Source: Zygnema cylindricum
Taxonomy: Eukaryota; Streptophyta; Zygnematophyceae; Zygnematales; Zygnemataceae
DNA length: 64,000 bases
Direction: 5' to 3'
Assembly (NCBI GenBank): GCA_037447655.1
Contig: JBBHKE010002138.1
Span: 37,187-101,186 of the forward strand
Shown: positions 13,001-23,766 of the stretch, piece by piece
How positions within the stretch are numbered: the stretch's first letter is position 1
How the letters are laid out: each line of letters opens with the position of its first letter
Notes under the pieces: model-generated
What the model was told of the DNA's origin: nothing
Seen by the model: the letters and a program-made list of their open reading frames with translations, nothing else
The model's database searches: none
Made by a program: the position numbers and the translations under genes

Positions 13001-14708
13001 GTCTCTATGTACCCGTTTACGTCTATCCGTTCCGTTTGGAGCCCACACTGGCAATTCTTCGGCAACTCCTGGGACGATATGGTCGTCAGTCTCCCCGAAT
13101 TCTTCCCACACCATATCATCGAACTGCAACAGAAAACATATCACATGGAAAGGGACCAAAAAATGGAGCACTGCCGTAAGTTTCCTACTACTTGTTTCGA
13201 CCTGATTTTTCCGGGCTAGTCTGAAAAATAAGTCGGGCAGAAGAAGAAAACAAACCAGACCATTCTGGTACTTCACTTTACCTGACAACGAAATAGATCT
13301 ACATGAATCAATGATACACACACGTCTCCCTTTCCTTTCGGCAATGAAAAACGAGTGGTTAAAAAATACAAAGCAGCTACTTGGACAATATCCACTCATA
13401 AAAACTACGAAACCGAGCCGAAAAAAGTCACCTGTATTCTGGACTGTTCCGATAAAGAATTGCTATGGGAGAAAGGACGAGCTCCATTGAAATCAGAAAC
13501 TTCTTCCTGCGATGCCAAACATCGGCTCATAGCCTTGCAGGGAGAGTCAACTTTTGCGTTTTCCGGGAACTGTCCATTTTTACGGAACGGCAAGCATGCA
13601 CATGCATGCTGTTGCACTTTGTAAACGTTAAGGCTTCCAGGGGGGAAGGAAGGAGGGTAATTGTGATACCGACATTTTCAATTTCTAATACTGCCCAAAG
13701 GAGGTATCGACTTCAGGGATATCTTTCACAAAGTATATAATACAAATGATCCAGAGACACAAATTCACAATAACAAGTAGAGCATAAAAGACATAAATCA
13801 TAACAACAAGCTCCCTGTCGGGTCATGTTGAAGACAGAAGTCCTCCAGAAGCTGTATTGAAAAGGACATAATGGCATGTACAGATTTTTCCTGCAGCCAT
13901 GACTGCAGAGCCACACAATTCTTGTCAACACTAACTACCGTACTCTCCAACCACAGTTTCAGCGCCATTTTGTGACAAAAGTGGACAGACCTCCACACAA
14001 CATCCATTTTCACATATGGACATCCTCCTTGCACATGTAGGAATATGCATACAACCATAGAAACACACATCGGCCCCATTTCTCCCTCACCCCCCGTCTC
14101 TCCCACTTCCCCACTCTTGTCCTCTCCCCCTCTGCCTCTCTCCCTCCCCCCATCTCCCCCCCCCCTATCCACCTCTCTCCCTCTTTTCCCCCCTGCCCCC
14201 CCCTATCCACCTCTCCCCCTCTCCCCCTCTTCTCTGATGCCACTTTGTGCTAACTTCCCATAGAAAAAGTTATCAGCCTATTCCTTTTTGCCTCGCTCCC
14301 TTGCCCTATCTTTCCTCCCAACCGTTCTCCCTCCCTCGCCCTACTGTAGCTCCTGTAATAAAACTATGTCGCCACTACTGCCCATACCACCCACGAACCC
14401 TCTCGTACTCTTCTCTCCCTCTCCTTCTTACAATCTTGTCTCTCCCTCTCTCCTGACACATGTGCTCTCTTCATCCTCAAATTCCCCTTCCCTCAGACAC
14501 CCTTCTTCTCTCCCACTTTCTTACATTTCCAGCCCAATCACCCTTTCACTTCTCCCATCTCGTACTCAGTCCTCCCCCCCCTCTCTCCTCATCCCTTATT
14601 CCCCTCCCTTTCCCTCCCCTCCCTCTCCCAAACAAAGAGTGAAGGCATTCTCACCGACGACCAGCTCGTGATGGGATTCTCCGATTCATTAAATCCCCAC
14701 GATGACAT
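7045..14708 (-). CDS. LNK: LNK-family clock transcriptional coactivator
   Basis: Seven exons fit: 14655-14708, 12504-13123, 11639-12026, 11233-11343, 9907-10824, 8469-8629 and 7045-8266. All have GT donors and AG acceptors, and they join without a phase error to 1157 residues plus stop. LNK landmarks occur in order: WEEFGETDDHIVPG (residues 24-37), NFLEFGWSNF with DMDKMF (205-224), TPQEKIEKLKWRQQM (578-592), TRLCIRDALFRLA (702-714) and ETNPIDRNIANLLFQRP (759-775). In land plants, LNK proteins are nuclear light-induced coactivators that bind RVE-type MYB factors and promote evening clock genes. The chain is nearly twice the Arabidopsis length because of Gly, Pro, Ser and Glu runs, especially after residue 775. 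The start is the first ATG of exon 1. The donor at 9907 is the least certain boundary, because a short exon before LEVGTRLC could be missing. Confidence 0.85.
13124..14654 (-). other. LNK intron 1 with long CT-rich tract
   Basis: This is the largest intron of the LNK model. The donor GTGAGA follows exon 1 and the acceptor CTGTTGCAG precedes exon 2. About 14075-14640 is almost pure pyrimidine on the plus strand (CTCCC runs), so it is purine-rich in the transcript. The other large intron (8630-9906) contains the opposite bias, with a run of about 30 Gs on the plus strand at 8632-8660 that forms the polypyrimidine tract before the TRLCIRD exon. Confidence 0.7.
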
Positions 14709-15900
14709 TGAGCCGCCCCTCTCTCTCCCTCTCTCTCCTCCTCGCTCTCTCTCCCTCTCTCCCCCCCTCTCTCTCGCGCTCCCTCTCGCTCTCTCTCTCT
14801 CCCTCTCTTGCAATTCCTTTCCCCTACGCTTCCTCCTACCTGTCCCCTATCCCTTTCCTACTTCTTCCCCTTCCACAATCCCTCGCCTATCCCCTTTCTG
14901 ACTTCCTCCCTTTCCGAGAACCTTCCGAACTATTCCTAAATATCCTCTTCCCCTCAGCTTGTCTACTTCTCTCCCTCTCCCTCTCTCTCCTCCTAACCTT
15001 TTTCCTCTGGCCCTAAACAGAACCTTTTCCCCTTTATCTCTTCCCTTCACCCCATTCTCGTCCTCCATGACCTCATGGCGGTCCTCCACTACAGGACAAA
15101 ATAAGTCGAATGTACTTTTTGGATATCCCTCTAACCCTAAAAGGAGTCTGACAGAAAAATCTCGGAAACTTTTTTCCAGAAGAAGTACTCAGCCACATGT
15201 CCAGTTGTGAGGGTTTCAAGGGTTCCGAACAGCCTTAACTAATGACCCGGGGAAAGTGCTCCCTCTCCCTCCCTCCCTCCCTTGATTTTGTCCTTATCTC
15301 GTGTTTGTTCCCACACGTGTTAGCATTATCTCTGAGTGGAAGTTCCGAGCCCTGCAAAAACCCTAAAGGTCGTCTGAGTTTGCTGATCAGAAATTTCGAC
15401 TTCCGAGCCTTCCTCTGCCCGCGCCCTGACCAGCCCTGCCTACGTCATCCCCTTTGATCAAAATCCTCCCAAAACCAGACAAAAAACTAAAGACAGATTC
15501 GAAAACCGCTTCAAATGCTATATCGCCATGGTTTGCTTCCCTTCTTCCTTCCCTTCTTCATTCCTTTCTCGCCGTTGGCCGCTAGATAGCAAGATGGTCG
15601 TTCTGTGGCAAGTCTCTTCTGTGCCGCTTTCGCAAGCAGGTGCAACCGCCCCGTCGTCCCCGAATAGTCTCCCGGGCAGCGCGTGTCGCCGTGGTTCTGC
15701 TTCTGTGCTGCCGGGGGCGCTAGACGCCAAGCGCCGAGGGAATGTGGGGCTGAGAAGGGGAGGGAAGGTAGGGCGGATCCGGAGAGCCAGTAGAACGTGA
15801 GGCAAAGATGTGGCGTCTGCCAGCGTGCGAATCTCCCTAAATTCTTAGTGACACGTGGCAGATTGAGAGCCGCAAGGGGCATGGCTGTGTCACACGAAAG
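14709..15900 (-). promoter_or_regulatory. LNK upstream region with ACGTG cores
   Basis: This is the region 5' of the LNK start codon. The first 250 bases are CT/GA microsatellite (14715-14810) and pyrimidine-rich. Two ACGTG cores are visible: CACACGTGTT near 15311 and GACACGTGGCAG near 15850. These are G-box-type sites used by bZIP and bHLH factors, including light-signalling ones. A CpG-rich block lies at 15530-15830. I looked for an evening element (AAATATCT) and did not see one. Promoter function is inferred from position only. Confidence 0.4.
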
Positions 15901-15973
15901 GTGAAATAATCCAGTGCGTGCTACAGTGCTGCTGTGCGTCTGACCGTACGCGTAATCTGCCGACTCTATGCTC

Positions 15974-16459
15974 TACACCGCCAATCGCTATTAGCGTGTA
16001 GGTTTCATTAGCGTATACAAATAATTACCGTGGTGTACGCTATTTAAGAATTTGAAAATTTTGGAAAAATCATACATTCTAATTGTTTGATTATGGTAAT
16101 TTGGATATTTGAAAAAAAAAAATGTCGGTCGCAAACATGCTTACACTAATATAAGTTTCCGTACAAAATCTGACAAATCGTACACAAATCGTACATTCAC
16201 ACGGTCAAAACGCGGCTGTCGGACGAATATGTGCGAGCGGGATTTTTTACGACCTGGTTTTTTTTCCTTTTTAGAACGCACATTCTCATGCGTCCGCGGT
16301 TACTAAAACTAATTTATTGTAATTTTTAACTTAAAAAGGTACATTTATGTACGGTCGGACAATGACCGTACACCACTCTATTTAAGAGACAACGTACTGA
16401 ATATAACCCTAAATAGAATAAAGAAAAAAATAGAATAAACTACGCTATTTGAGAATAAA
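15974..16459. mobile_element. Long MITE-like element, cut by assembly gap
   Basis: It starts TACACCGCCAATCGCTATTA and shares long blocks in the same order with the copy at 23235-23766. These include CGCAAACATGCTTACACTAA and TTTTTAGAACGCAC, followed by GACCGTACACCAC. The sequence enters the 10-N gap just where the right terminal repeat (GCGGGAC...CTAATAGCGATTG) should come. No coding capacity is seen, so it is non-autonomous. Confidence 0.75.
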
Positions 16460-16469
16460 NNNNNNNNNN
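16460..16469. other. Assembly gap (10 N)
   Basis: Ten Ns separate the truncated MITE-like element from the 3' part of the Gypsy element. The gap size is probably a placeholder, and sequence on the two sides need not be adjacent in the genome. Confidence 0.99.
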
Positions 16470-16855
16470 TGAAAACTCAGGTCCTTTAAGTTACTACGAC
16501 TTTTCTTAATAGGTTGTGTCCTTTTTTTTAATGAGCATAATCAAGTAAGCAACCACTTTACCGCAACAGTAAACGTATTATTTCTTAAATGTAAAGTGAC
16601 ACTATTATTCTGTGAGAGGATAGATGTTTCTAATTCACTACGTGTATAATACTGACCATCTGTTCAATCCACTTACATCTTTAACCACATAAAGTTTAAA
16701 TTACAGTTTTGATAAGGATCTATCTGTTTACATCAACGTCTAGGAAATTCATCAATATTCTTATAAATCACAGCAAAATATTGATCTTTATCATAACCAT
16801 GTCTAACAACATCTAAAAAAAATTCATCTCGAAACCACCAAACTTATTTCAAAAC

Positions 16856-17600
16856 ATCTACTTAAAGGATCTGCAACTACATTTGTCTATCTAGGAATAG
16901 TTTTGACATTAAATTTGAAATACACCAATTTCTACATTCACCTAACTTGTCTACCAGTCATAATATGTGCATCACTTAATCTTTGTAGATAGGAGAGTGT
17001 CTTATTATCACAGTGAAATGTAAATTCTTTATTATGCAAATGACAACGCCATTTCACCAACGAATGAACTAATACGAGTAATTTTTTTTCCTGTGTTGGA
17101 TAATTCTTTTCAGCATCATTGAATTTCCTGGACTCAAAAGTAATATGATAAAAGTGTTTGCCGAATCTTTGACTTATGACTGCACCTAGACCTTCATCAG
17201 TTGCATCTGTAGTGATCAGAACTTCTTCATATTCTCCAGCAGGGTCAGGATACACCAATGTAGGGGCAGAGGTCAACTTCCCTTTTAGTTCTTTGAATGC
17301 TCTCTCCTGATCAGCTCCCCACACAAACGTCTCCTTCTCCCCAAGTAAATCCGTCAAAGGTGCGGCGATCATACTGAAGTTCCTGATAAATTTCCTGTAA
17401 TAAGTGGCCAATCCCAAAAATGATCTAACTTCCGTGACATTAGTAGGTTGCTTCCAATTTTGGATTGCTATAATTTTGGATGGATCTGTTTTAACACCTT
17501 CCTCGCTAACTATGTGTCCCAAAAATACTTGTTCACCTTTAAGAAAGCTGGATTTTGACAATTTTCCATATAATTTTCTTTCTTTTAACCTTTCCAACAC
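16856..17600 (-). pseudogene. Gypsy RT connection and RNase H domain
   Basis: The open frame 16938-17600 begins within the RT thumb (KERKLYGKLSKSSFLKGE, QVFLGHIVSEEGV). It continues through WKQPTNVTEVRSFLGLATYY and APLTDLL to the RNase H core VLITTDATDEGLGAVISQ, which has the expected first Asp, and ends after HCDNKTLSYL. Beyond a frameshift, TNVVADPLSR (the usual Gypsy linker before integrase) is still readable to about 16856. RNase H would remove the RNA template during cDNA synthesis. The frame is open, but the polyprotein around it is not. Confidence 0.88.
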
Positions 17601-18155
17601 TTTTCTTAAATGAATTTCATGATATTATTTAGATCCAATGTAAACTAAAATATCATCTATAAACACCTGAACAAACTCATCTATGTAATCTTAAAAAGTT
17701 TGGTTTATTAATCGTTGGTAAGTAGGCGGTGCATTCGTTAACCCGAATGGCATCACTATCCATTCAAAATGACCCACCCTAGTCCTAAATGCAGTTATAT
17801 CAACATCCTCAATTCTATATGGCACTTGATTAAAGCCACTACGCATATCAATCAACTAAAATAATTTAGCACCTTTTAAATGATCTATCAAATCATAAAT
17901 TAAAGGTAACGGATACTTATCCTTCACCGTAATCTTGTTCAAACTACGATAGTCCACACACATTCTCAAAGTTTCGTCCTTCTTTTTGACGAAGAGAACC
18001 GGTGCTCCGTACTGTGATTTGCTGGGCTGAATATGTCCTTTCTCCAAAAGCTCCTTGATTTGTTTCTTTAACTCAACCTTCTCAAAGAAACTGTGTTTAT
18101 AAATTCCAGTGACAGGAGGATTACATCCAAGTTCAAGGTTAATAACATGTTTCAC
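17601..18155 (-). pseudogene. Gypsy reverse transcriptase core
   Basis: The first part (17856-18155) reads [40 protein letters not shown] and [15 protein letters not shown], the classic start of a Gypsy RT. After an in-frame stop it continues SGFNQVPY, then MPFGLTNAPPTYQRL, and reaches the catalytic motif VFIDDILVY near 17646-17672 (F-I-D-D in place of the usual Y-V/L-D-D). Further stops flank this motif. The catalytic aspartates survive, but the frame is broken at least three times. Confidence 0.88.
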
Positions 18156-18625
18156 ATCTCAGGAAGGTGGCCTTCTTGAGGGTAAATCACTTGAGAAAAT
18201 ATCTTGAAATTAAAAAATGGAATCTTTAACAACAGCATCAAAAGTATTTATGTTAGTTAAAAAATCAGATTGTTGTGTATCAAGATTTTTAGTCGTGTCT
18301 GTGTCTGATTTAGGAATAACATCAATGTTAGTGTTTTCTCCCCCCCTTTCATCAATAATTTCCTCAGTTACTAATAACAAAAAAACATGATTTGTTTTAT
18401 CTTTTAAATGCTTTTTAAATTGTTTAGCAGAAATCAAACCTTCCACTCCCAATCTGTTTATGTTATTTATGTGATTTCTATGCTATTTCTTAGATGATAA
18501 TGCTTGCAAAACGTTCCAACCATTTTCAGACTTCACCTTCAAGGTGTTAATTTCCCAATTCATATGAGGATTATGTTTAGTTAACCAAGGCTTTCCCAGG
18601 ATTAGGTCTTCACTTCCCAAATTCA

Positions 18626-18826
18626 TTATTTCACACACAACTTTATTTTATGACCCTGGATATCAACTTCTTTTGTGTCACTTTGTAAGTCTAATGTGGA
18701 GTTATTACCATTTGGAACTTGAACATGTAAAGGCTTTTCCCTTATAACAGTAGGATTTTTATTTTCCTCTACGAACTTATGGGAGATAAAATTATGTGTA
18801 GCACCTGAGTCGACCATTACTCTCAA
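18626..18826 (-). pseudogene. Gypsy aspartic protease
   Basis: A 66-residue frame starts with MRVMVDSGATHNFISHKFV. The DSGATHNFIS box is the hallmark of the retropepsin of plant Gypsy elements and contains the catalytic Asp. The enzyme would cleave the polyprotein. The frame ends at a stop, and a further ORF piece (18210-18452) of the protease-RT linker follows. Confidence 0.85.
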
Positions 18827-19172
18827 CGGTTTTCCTTTTACTAATATTTAAATCTGATCAAACTGTGTCTGGTGTCCTCGTTACTTAATTGTCCTAACAT
18901 AGGTCTGTTGTTGAGAATTTCATCAAAAGGATTTTTCAGGCTATGTATTGTAGTGAGAATCGTGATAAATTCATCTATCCTAAACTTTCCATTCATTAAT
19001 TTGCCCTCCAAGGTAAACTCATTAACTTCTAGATCTGGTTGACTCAACTGAGGACTTTCATTTAGTCCTTCCCGTTTCTCACCTCCTGGGCTTCTTGCTC
19101 AGCTAAGTATAATGCAACGTCCTCTTAAAGACCCTCATTGACATCGACTATTTTGAGAGAACCCTTATCGGT

Positions 19173-19340
19173 ACAGTCTTTAGCGTAATGACCTAGACCT
19201 AGGCATTTGAAACAAGTGACCGTCTTTTTGGGTTTTGTGCACTCCTTATTGAAATGTCGTTCCTCTCCACAATTATATCAATTAATCTTCTTCAATTTCG
19301 CACACTACATGCTCTATGACCCCTTTTTTGACAGATAGTG
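19173..19340 (-). pseudogene. Gypsy gag zinc knuckles
   Basis: At 19173-19214 the minus strand encodes CFKCLGLGHYAKDC, an intact C-x2-C-x4-H-x4-C knuckle. Two more knuckle-like stretches follow toward higher coordinates: CGEERHFNKEC, whose first Cys position is a stop, and CQKRGHRAC, which is shortened. The nucleocapsid therefore probably once had two or three knuckles and has decayed. Confidence 0.75.
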
Positions 19341-19727
19341 AATGTAGGTATGGTAAGATTAGGTTTCTCAGCATTAATGCTTGGTTTAGGCTTCTTAATG
19401 TATCCCCCTATATTGTTAAATTTTTTCCTGCATTAACACTCTGTCCTCCTCTCTCTGATTTCCCCTGAAGATATTATGCCTTTTCACTAGACTAGCATTC
19501 AAACCCTCTTCCACAAATTTCTCCTCATCCCACTCTGATACTTCATTCAAATTACCCCTGAGTAATCCAATTTCCCGATTATACCCTAACTGATCCTCTA
19601 ATTTCCCGATTATACCCTAACTGATCCTCTAATTCCAATGATTTATCATATGATTCTTTCAAATTGTTGAAAGTTTTATGTTTCGGTTTTGATTTCAGTA
19701 CAGGGTTCAGGTAGTTGAAAAATACAA

Positions 19728-20033
19728 CTAAGCCATTTCATCAGTCAAACCTATGACATGAATGCTAAATGAGTCAAATTCCACAATATAATCCTTCACC
19801 GATCCAGTGTGCTTTAAGTTAAACCACTTTTCTTCTATTCTGGATTTATAAGTGACCGACAAGTCACGCGATTTGATCGTGGTTTTAAAAGCCTCCCAAT
19901 CATCATTATCACAAATTATCTTAGACCTTCTTTTAGTGTAATACCAAATATGAGCATCACATTTTAGACAACTAACAGCAAAAGAAGTGTAATCGTCACG
20001 ATCAAATTTTCTAGATTCCAAATAATACTCCAT
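19728..20033 (-). pseudogene. Gypsy gag (capsid) fragment
   Basis: A 101-residue frame has the shape of a retrotransposon gag domain: MEYYLESRKFDRDDYTSFAV, then AHIWYYTKRR, DDWEAFKTTI, and EEKWFNLKHTGSVKDYIVEF followed by a FSIHVIGLTDEMA end. The W-x-x-F and gag-x-V-x-x-Y-x-x-x-F pattern is typical. A sequence before it (IDEFDA-like, just above 20040) belongs to the same domain across a stop. Confidence 0.8.
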
Positions 20034-20304
20034 ATGAAAAATCTAGGCATCGAACTCATCAATCTTCTTTCCATCAAAAGATGGTGCCTCGCTAAATACC
20101 TTTCTGTTTCAATTTTGAGGAAATTGCAGAATTGAATTGGCACTAACTTACTTTCAATGTCTTTTTGATTTCACAGATTTTGACCTTTTTGAAGGATTTG
20201 TTAAGGAGAAGAAGTCTTGGATTGGAGCAATCTGAGGACTTCAAATCTACAACAAATTTCTTTGGGAAGTTATATTATATCTTTCTTTTGTTTAATCTTA
20301 TTGT

Positions 20305-20670
20305 GTGATAATTGCAAACTCTTCATGGGAACGTGAAATGGAGAATGCTTTGAATGTTTTGAAGAAACGTACTGTGAAATTGGTCAAAAGATTTAATAAT
20401 CATACTGTTGCTGTAGATGAAACAATTTCCGAATTGAAAAGTGAATTGAAAATTGTTAAAGAAAATGGAAATGTTTCAAATGAGAAATTGGATGAGCTTA
20501 TTAACTTAATTCAAACTAAGAATGATGTTATTGACCAAAATGGTGAAAGTAGTAAAAGGAATGCCAGTTTAAGGGAGGATGATCATGATATGCCTAAAAA
20601 AATAAAAAATTTGCAACAACAAAATAAAAAGGCAACCAAAGGTGACAATTTAGGGTTTGAAAATTTTTAA
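20305..20670 (+). CDS. Antisense ORF in Gypsy leader, predicted coiled coil
   Basis: A 121-residue open frame lies on the strand opposite the retrotransposon, between its primer-binding site and gag. The protein is Lys/Glu/Asn-rich with regular hydrophobic spacing (VDETISELKSELKIVKENG, EKLDELINLIQTKNDV) and a basic tail (MPKKIKNL). A coiled coil is likely from about residue 25 to 75. There is no family I recognise. Antisense ORFs are known in some plant Gypsy lineages, usually near the 3' LTR rather than in the leader. It may be a host fragment picked up by the element, or chance in an A-rich leader. Confidence 0.3.
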   Translation: MIIANSSWEREMENALNVLKKRTVKLVKRFNNHTVAVDETISELKSELKIVKENGNVSNEKLDELINLIQTKNDVIDQNGESSKRNASLREDDHDMPKKIKNLQQQNKKATKGDNLGFENF

Positions 20671-21097
20671 GTCATTTTTGGACTCCTTTGCTCTTCAAGA
20701 AGTAAAGTGCTCCACTTTCCTTCTCCACCATTAGCAAATTTCCCATTTCCCACTACTTCAGGATCTTATGTTCTATAATCCTCACATCCTCACCCTTTAT
20801 GGCTTCAAGCCCTCCCTCTACACATGAATCATAGTTAGGAGAAGACAAGTTTGTTTGGCCTCTAGGTAATTAGAGTGAGCTTCAGCGGTAGCTACACTGC
20901 CCACCCGGCCTTCTTAGTCTTTAGGACCTAAGCACGCCCCACATCTAACCAGCGGCCACTGGCTGTGTGATCACTCAGTTTCCCTCCAATCCCCAACCAG
21001 TTCACATTGTGGTTCTACCGACACAGATTAGAGCAACCTCACCGGTCACGGCAATCGATAATCGAGTGAGCAAACTTCTCCTTGGTTTCTAACCAAA

Positions 21098-21109
21098 GCT
21101 CTGATACCA
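21098..21109 (-). promoter_or_regulatory. Retrotransposon primer-binding site (initiator Met-tRNA type)
   Basis: The minus strand reads TGGTATCAGAGC, the standard primer-binding site of plant LTR retrotransposons. It pairs with the 3' end of initiator methionine tRNA. It lies two bases after the presumed LTR end, as usual. It fixes both the orientation of the Gypsy element and the inner border of its 5' LTR. Confidence 0.92.
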
Positions 21110-21111
21110 TA

Positions 21112-22788
21112 TGTAATAGGGATCTCCTACCTCTCAAAAAACTCCATTACTACAAACATTTCAACCACACATTCCACACATTGGAAAATACACATCCACA
21201 TTGGGAAGCAGTCACATAAGGATAAATTTTAAATTAGAAGAAGCTTCTGTCCACGAAACATCAGCTTGGTCTCTTATCCTCGTGGCACAACCCTTCTTTT
21301 AAAGTGTTTTCCTCTACTCTCCACTCTTAAATAATTATATCTCTTAGCTACTAAAACACTACTTGGTTAGTAAGAGATTTCAATGCCAAAATGCCACTTC
21401 TCCAATTTGGTTTAAATCGCTCAAGACCAAGATCAGTCGGAATTTCCACAAACTTTTCCCCAAGGAAAAGATGTTTACTCTCCTCTTATACTTCACTTTA
21501 CATCTATCATCGCCTTAGACCAGCCAAGCCAGAGTCAACGCTCCGTTGAACAGGTTTTACATGGGCTGATCATTGATCAGCAAAGACTCAGACTGACCAA
21601 TGAAAAAACGTGCGAAATCTCTTACTAACTACGTAGCATTTCTAACCAATCAAACGCTACGTTTCACTCCGTAAAATTTACGTGCAAAAGTGTGCGCCAA
21701 ACGAAACGCGACTTCGCACAAACGTGCGTCGCAAATTTTGCACGCGAAACTTCCAACAAAATTTCATAAAGTGAAAGTGACGTTTCGTACTAAAATTTGT
21801 ACGAAAGAACCATCGTGCCTACCAAACAAAATATTCATTTCGTTTGGTACTTTATAAACGTACGCCTTAAATTCTGCGGCTAGTTTGAACCTTAACTCTT
21901 AACAATGAAACCGAATCGTTATTTTGACCTCGCGTTGTCGCCTAAATACACCAATCACTATATCTTTTAAAATACGACCCCAAATTGTGCGATTCTTTTG
22001 CAGATGACTATCAAATTCAAAACTCTATTTTCGTAACACTTAAATACCCATTTAAAAAAAAAGTTCGATCCGCTATTACTGTTACAGTGTTGGTGATATA
22101 TGGCGACAATTGCGGTCAGTCCTTGGAAAATAGATTATTTCGGGAGGAATCACAACCATCCTGTTTTTTATTCACACAGGTTCTCAAGTTTGCCCTGCCA
22201 TTTTCCAAATCTCTCTATTTTTTGAACAATTCGACAACTTTTTGCACGACTGCGCTCGTTGATCTTTAGAAGTTAGAGGGCTAAGCAGCCCTTCTCCAGC
22301 TCTAATGTAGGCTTTCTACCGCCAATACATCTTTGTCGCCATTCAACATTCTCGAAATTTGACATTATTTGACAAAACACTGTGGTGACTGATTGCCGAG
22401 GACTGCGCGACTTACTCACGTACCACCCGGGGCAAGTAGACGATATTCGTAGTTGTGGTCTTGAGTTGGGCGTAGTTTGAGGCCTTAGTGTCTAACGTAG
22501 TTTGTAGTGTTTCAACAATTTAGTTTTGTCATATTTGCTTTATTTTATTTCTTTTAGGCTTTTAAAGCAATTTTGTTGTGTTTTTAGTCCTTAATAATTT
22601 TGGTCTTTTACCTTCGTTAGTCATCAATTCGTTTTGGTGACAATCATGTTTTGTACTCTGATGGCATTACTATCGCATTTTTTTGAAATATGACCTTTTT
22701 CTTTCAAAGCTGTTAAAGCGGAATTTTGGTACAAAAATTACCGTGTACATGGAAATTCAATTTAAGTTGATGATTCAAGTTTATTACA
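21112..22788 (-). repeat. Probable 5' LTR of the Gypsy element
   Basis: The inner border is well set by the primer-binding site: the plus strand begins TGTAATA at 21112. The outer border is a guess. TATTACA at 22782-22788 mirrors the inner end and would give an LTR of about 1.7 kb. No second LTR is available in the window to confirm this. The content is non-coding, with a GCTGATCA/TGATCAGC palindrome near 21572. Confidence 0.35.
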
Positions 22789-23234
22789 ATTATTATTTGA
22801 CGCTAATATGGAGCGGCAATTTTAGACTATAACCTTCAAAAATTACACGCCCAGTTACGCATGTGAATTGAGTTAAGTTTGTCGTCGGCTGAATAAACAA
22901 GGCGACGTGCTTATGAGGCGAGAGCGTGGATGATCACCCAAAAAAGTTACGATTAAACTTAAAATAGCTTTACATGACATCGGCGTTGATCGTCATGTTT
23001 AACGGGGGGAACCATTATTGGAGATGGTTCACGCCTCGCGGCAATTCTCACATTGCGGGGGGGATTCTTATGATTCAATGTGGAGAATCAAACAAGCGAA
23101 ATACTTTGGTTCTCGTGGCACAAATATCTTTCGAGTATGGTTTCATGATTTGTGTTGACGTCAATATACTTTGTGATACTTTGGTACCTTTCGGTTCGCG
23201 TTGATGATTCAGTGTAAAGTACGGACGTCAATGG
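22789..23234. other. Intergenic, nothing recognised
   Basis: No supported gene. The short plus-strand open frame here has no protein-like features beyond being open. Confidence 0.4.
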
Positions 23235-23766
23235 TACACCGCCAATCGCTATTAGTGTACATGTTTTTTTAGTGTATAGGAATAATTACATTGATATACG
23301 CTAATTAGGAATTTGAAAATTAAAAAAAAAACATACATTCTAATTGTTTACTAATGTTAATTTGGGTCTTTGAAAAAAATAAATGTCCGTCGCAAACATG
23401 CTTACACTAATATAGGTACCCATAGAATTTACTTAAAATCGTACGCCGTCACGTAAAAGATTCATACGTACATGTCATACCGCATGTCATGATCTGGTTT
23501 TTTCCCCTTTTTAGAACGCACGTTCTCATGCCCTAAACATAATGAATTGTACTTTTTCACTTAGAAAGGTACGATTCTGTACGGTGTGATATTGACCGTA
23601 CACCACACTATTTAAACAACGACGTACTTTTGTTTTGTGCGGTACTTTGAAAATAACCCTAAATGGCGTAATGGAAAAAACAAAATAAGTTATGTTATAT
23701 GAGAATTTGGAAAAAAAAAGCGGGACGGAATTATCGTTCACTACGCTAATAGCGATTGACGATGTA
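23235..23766. mobile_element. Long MITE-like element with terminal inverted repeats
   Basis: The left end TACACCGCCAATCGCTATTA and the right end (reverse complement) TACATCGTCAATCGCTATTA form a clear inverted repeat about 25 bases long with a few mismatches. The body matches the gap-truncated copy at 15974-16459 in order over its whole length. There is no transposase. The target-site duplication could not be set with confidence, though TA at both ends is possible. Confidence 0.85.

Larger units (their letters stand above)
16470..21111 (-). mobile_element. Ty3/Gypsy retrotransposon, internal region, truncated
   Basis: The minus-strand order is primer-binding site (21098-21109), leader, gag, zinc knuckles, protease, reverse transcriptase, RNase H and a broken linker toward integrase. 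This is the Gypsy order. The integrase core and the 3' LTR are lost at the assembly gap. Several in-frame stops and frameshifts show that it is inactive. The leader also carries an open frame on the opposite strand (20305-20670). Confidence 0.9.

Noticed and set aside
15511-15882. Overlapping open frames on both strands in a CpG-rich block
   Set aside because: Open because of GC-rich composition. There are no conserved motifs, and the position fits the LNK upstream region.
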